Source: a bacterium (GTDB lineage: Bacteria; Verrucomicrobiota; Kiritimatiellia; RFP12; UBA1067). From it: DNA of 33,039 bases. A program made the position numbers and the translations under genes. Below the pieces are notes generated by a model. That model saw nothing but the letters and a program-made list of their open reading frames with translations. It had not been told where the DNA came from and ran no database searches. The stretch spans positions 1 to 33,039 of the forward strand of contig JANYBJ010000133.1 of NCBI GenBank assembly GCA_025360845.1, read 5' to 3'. Below are positions 30,980 to 33,039 of this stretch, in pieces; within the stretch, counting starts at the first letter, position 1, and each line of letters starts with the position of its first letter.

Positions 30980-32785
30980 ATGAAAACGAACCTGCTCCTG
31001 TTACTGGCCTTGCCGCTCTTCGCAGCCGATCCCGGTTACGAAGCCTTCTTTCGCGACACGGTCGCCGCACTCCCCGGCAAGCCCGCGCCCCTTTTCGACA
31101 CCTCCGAAGCCTCCCGGTTGAGCCATTACGGCGAAGGCGACGCCGCCGCGTTCACCGTCATCGATACGCCGGACCAACCCTTTGCAAAAGCTTTGCACGT
31201 TACGGTCAAACAGCGCACCGATCCGCAATGGAAGGTGCAAATCAGCACCTCCACCAGTCTCGTCCCGGTCAAGAAAGGCGACGTGCTGTTCATCGCCTTC
31301 TCCGCACGCTGCACCGCGTCTTCCGCAGAGACCGGCGGCGGCCATCTCTTCGCGGCGCTACAGCAGACGAAAACCTACGACAGCCTTGCCTCGCTCAACG
31401 CCACGCCCGGCAAGGCCTGGACGCGGCTTTACCTGCGTGCCACGGCTCAGCGCGACTATCCGGCACAGGATGTTGAGCTGGTCTTCCACCTCGGGAAATA
31501 CGAGCAGACGCTCGATTTCGGCGGCTTCGTCGCCGTCAACCTCGGTCCCGGCATCGACCTCAAACAACTGCCGCTCACGCGTGTGTTCTATGAAGGTCAG
31601 GCTTCCGATGCCCCCTGGCGTCAGGCGGCGCTCGACCGCATCGAGAAGATCCGTAAAGGCGACCTCGACATCCGCGTCCTCGCCGCAGACGGCTCGCCGG
31701 TCACCCACGCGACCGTCCGCGTGCGCATGACCCGCCACGCCTACCAGTTCGGCACCTTTCTCGAAGACTCTGCTCTGCGCGACACCGAGGATGGCAAGAA
31801 GTATCGCGAAACAGTCACGCGCCTCTTCAACCGCGTCACCTGCCCGGTCTACTGGAGCGACTGGGGCTGGCAGAACTCCGAGAACCGCCAGCGCTACAGG
31901 GCCCTTGCGAAGTGGGCCAAGGACAACCGCTTCTACACGCGCGGCCACAACCTGATCTGGCCGGGCTGGCGCTGGATGCCCAAAGACATCGAAGCGCTGA
32001 AAGGAAATCCCGCCGCGCTCAGAAAAGCCATCGACGACCACTTCGCCGAGGTGGTCGCCGCCATGCGGCCTTTCGAGTTCGACACCTACGACGTGATGAA
32101 TGAGCCGCGCGTCAACCACGATGTTCAGGACATCCTCGGCGCCGACGAAGTCACCCACTGGTTCAAGCTGACGCGCCAGCTCGACCCCCACCCCGCGCTC
32201 GGCATCAACGAGTACGCCATCGTGGCAGGCGGCGGCGACACGCTCAGCGAACAGGCGATCTACGAGAAACAGATCCGCGACCTGCTCGCGGCGGGAGCGC
32301 CGCTGGGCGTCATCGGCGTGCAGTGCCACATGGGCGAGAACCTCACCCCGCCGCAGAAAGTCATCGAGATCCTCGACCGCTTCGGGAAGTTCAACCTGCC
32401 GATCCACGCCACGGAGTTCGATATCTCGACCGACGACGAGCAGACGCAGGGCGACTACATGCGCGACTTTCTTATCGCCTTTTTCTCCCACCCCGCCACG
32501 GAGTCGCTCACTCAGTGGGGCTTCTGGGAGGGCCAGCACTGGATACCCCGCGCCGCGCTCTTCGCCAAGGACTGGCGCGTCAAGCCGAACGGGCAGGCCT
32601 ACCTCGACCTCGTGCTGGGCACGTGGTGGACGAACGAGACGCGCACAACAGACCGACAGGGCAACTGCCGCGTACGCGGGTTTCTCGGCGACCACGAGGT
32701 CAGCGTCACCCTCCCCGAAGGCAGCACCCTCACGCGCCCCGTCCGCATCACCCGCGAAACGTCATCCCTTACGCTGAAGCAGTAG
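30980..32785 (+). CDS. Secreted GH10 endo-1,4-beta-xylanase
   Basis: The 601-residue protein has a signal peptide (MKTNLLLLLALPLFA), an N-terminal beta-sandwich like a carbohydrate-binding module (about 30-205), a short beta-rich link (about 227-255) and the GH10 barrel (about 256-550). RGHNLIWPGW (321-330) lies in the substrate cleft. Glu375 in YDVMNEP is the acid/base and Glu479 in HATEFDIS the nucleophile. A short C-terminal beta domain follows. It cleaves xylan outside the cell. It sits 6 nt behind rsmE, so it may be read from the grpE promoter in addition to any promoter of its own, an unusual pairing with a housekeeping gene. Confidence 0.93.
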   Translation: MKTNLLLLLALPLFAADPGYEAFFRDTVAALPGKPAPLFDTSEASRLSHYGEGDAAAFTVIDTPDQPFAKALHVTVKQRTDPQWKVQISTSTSLVPVKKGDVLFIAFSARCTASSAETGGGHLFAALQQTKTYDSLASLNATPGKAWTRLYLRATAQRDYPAQDVELVFHLGKYEQTLDFGGFVAVNLGPGIDLKQLPLTRVFYEGQASDAPWRQAALDRIEKIRKGDLDIRVLAADGSPVTHATVRVRMTRHAYQFGTFLEDSALRDTEDGKKYRETVTRLFNRVTCPVYWSDWGWQNSENRQRYRALAKWAKDNRFYTRGHNLIWPGWRWMPKDIEALKGNPAALRKAIDDHFAEVVAAMRPFEFDTYDVMNEPRVNHDVQDILGADEVTHWFKLTRQLDPHPALGINEYAIVAGGGDTLSEQAIYEKQIRDLLAAGAPLGVIGVQCHMGENLTPPQKVIEILDRFGKFNLPIHATEFDISTDDEQTQGDYMRDFLIAFFSHPATESLTQWGFWEGQHWIPRAALFAKDWRVKPNGQAYLDLVLGTWWTNETRTTDRQGNCRVRGFLGDHEVSVTLPEGSTLTRPVRITRETSSLTLKQ

Positions 32786-32856
32786 ATAAGCCCGCCGCGC
32801 GGCTGCGCCGCGAACAAACGATGGGGTAACTTTTTCAACGAATGGTTCGAATGCAT

Positions 32857-32910
32857 GGTAGGGACGGCTCGCCGAGCCGTCCGCGGCGGTTTCGGCGAAA
32901 CCGCCCTACC
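32857..32910. repeat. Palindromic element with two inner hairpins
   Basis: GGTAGG (32857-32862) and CCTACC (32905-32910) close an element containing two perfect hairpins: GACGGCTCG with CGAGCCGTC (32863-32881) and GGCGGTTTCG with CGAAACCGCC (32885-32905). It lies 71 nt beyond the xylanase stop and shares ACGGCTCG with the element at 22159. Confidence 0.8.
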
Positions 32911-32989
32911 GGTTTCAACATGGCGCTTCCGGGTTTGTGGGGGGATTTGTGACAGCTTCGCATGAACGTGGCCACCGTTCAGGGGTTGT

Positions 32990-33039
32990 CAACAGCCGCG
33001 CCGGGGGGCTTTCAAGGCCCCCACAAGGCGCGGCTGTTG
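32990..33039. repeat. Palindromic element with 13-bp arms
   Basis: CAACAGCCGCGCC (32990-33002) and GGCGCGGCTGTTG (33027-33039) form a perfect 13-bp stem, and GGGGGGCTT with AAGGCCCCC forms an inner near-perfect hairpin. The right arm ends at the edge of the window, so the element may continue. Confidence 0.7.

Overview
The window is a GC-rich bacterial chromosome segment. Two Tat-exported Gfo/Idh/MocA oxidoreductases, two secreted SGNH hydrolases, a GH10 xylanase and a beta-helix surface protein, mixed with short palindromic and short-period repeats at gene edges, suggest a member of the PVC superphylum, perhaps Kiritimatiellota or a relative. That placement is inferred from gene content; no rRNA or other decisive marker is present.

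Layout. 1-1456: a Bro-N protein gene and a broken helicase gene that resembles a type III restriction subunit. 1553-3385: ispA and an RmlD-like reductase gene (+). 3371-8238 (-): an ABC exporter operon (permease, ATPase, permease) ending in a Tat-exported Gfo/Idh protein. 8337-10869 (-): a disordered membrane-anchored protein, then frr and pyrH. 11095-12576 (+): a shortened uvrC. 12729-17955: an accessory cluster holding a VapBC-like pair, a nuclease-like gene with a 5'-truncated AAA ATPase, hicBA, a LysR HTH fragment and a JetA/JetB (MukF/MukE-like) pair without its SMC partner. 17983-19453: a truncated beta-helix gene, a MITE-like element and a promoter. 19454-22095 (+): SGNH hydrolase plus Gfo/Idh operon. 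22267-23724 (-): a second SGNH hydrolase and two small proteins. 23753-26359: a decayed island next to tRNA-Asp, with an integrase, a frameshifted nucleoid-associated-like gene and the specificity half of a DNA methyltransferase. 26456-28101 (-): a polyprenyl-phosphate sugar pair (UbiA family and GT2). 28322-32785 (+): grpE, dnaJ, rsmE and a GH10 xylanase. 32786-33039: two palindromic repeat elements.

How it fits together. Housekeeping genes (ispA, pyrH-frr, uvrC, grpE-dnaJ-rsmE) form the stable backbone. The ispA product could supply prenyl diphosphates, including precursors of the lipid carriers used by the GT2 and UbiA enzymes. The exported hydrolases, oxidoreductases and xylanase fit a carbohydrate-degrading life style. 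Between the backbone genes lie accessory and defence-type modules, most of them incomplete, which suggests repeated gain and erosion. The most interesting items are the ATPase plus PD-(D/E)XK pair at 13399-14857, the JetAB pair lacking JetC and JetD whose end coincides with a heptamer repeat, and a series of 6-9 bp period repeats at gene ends.
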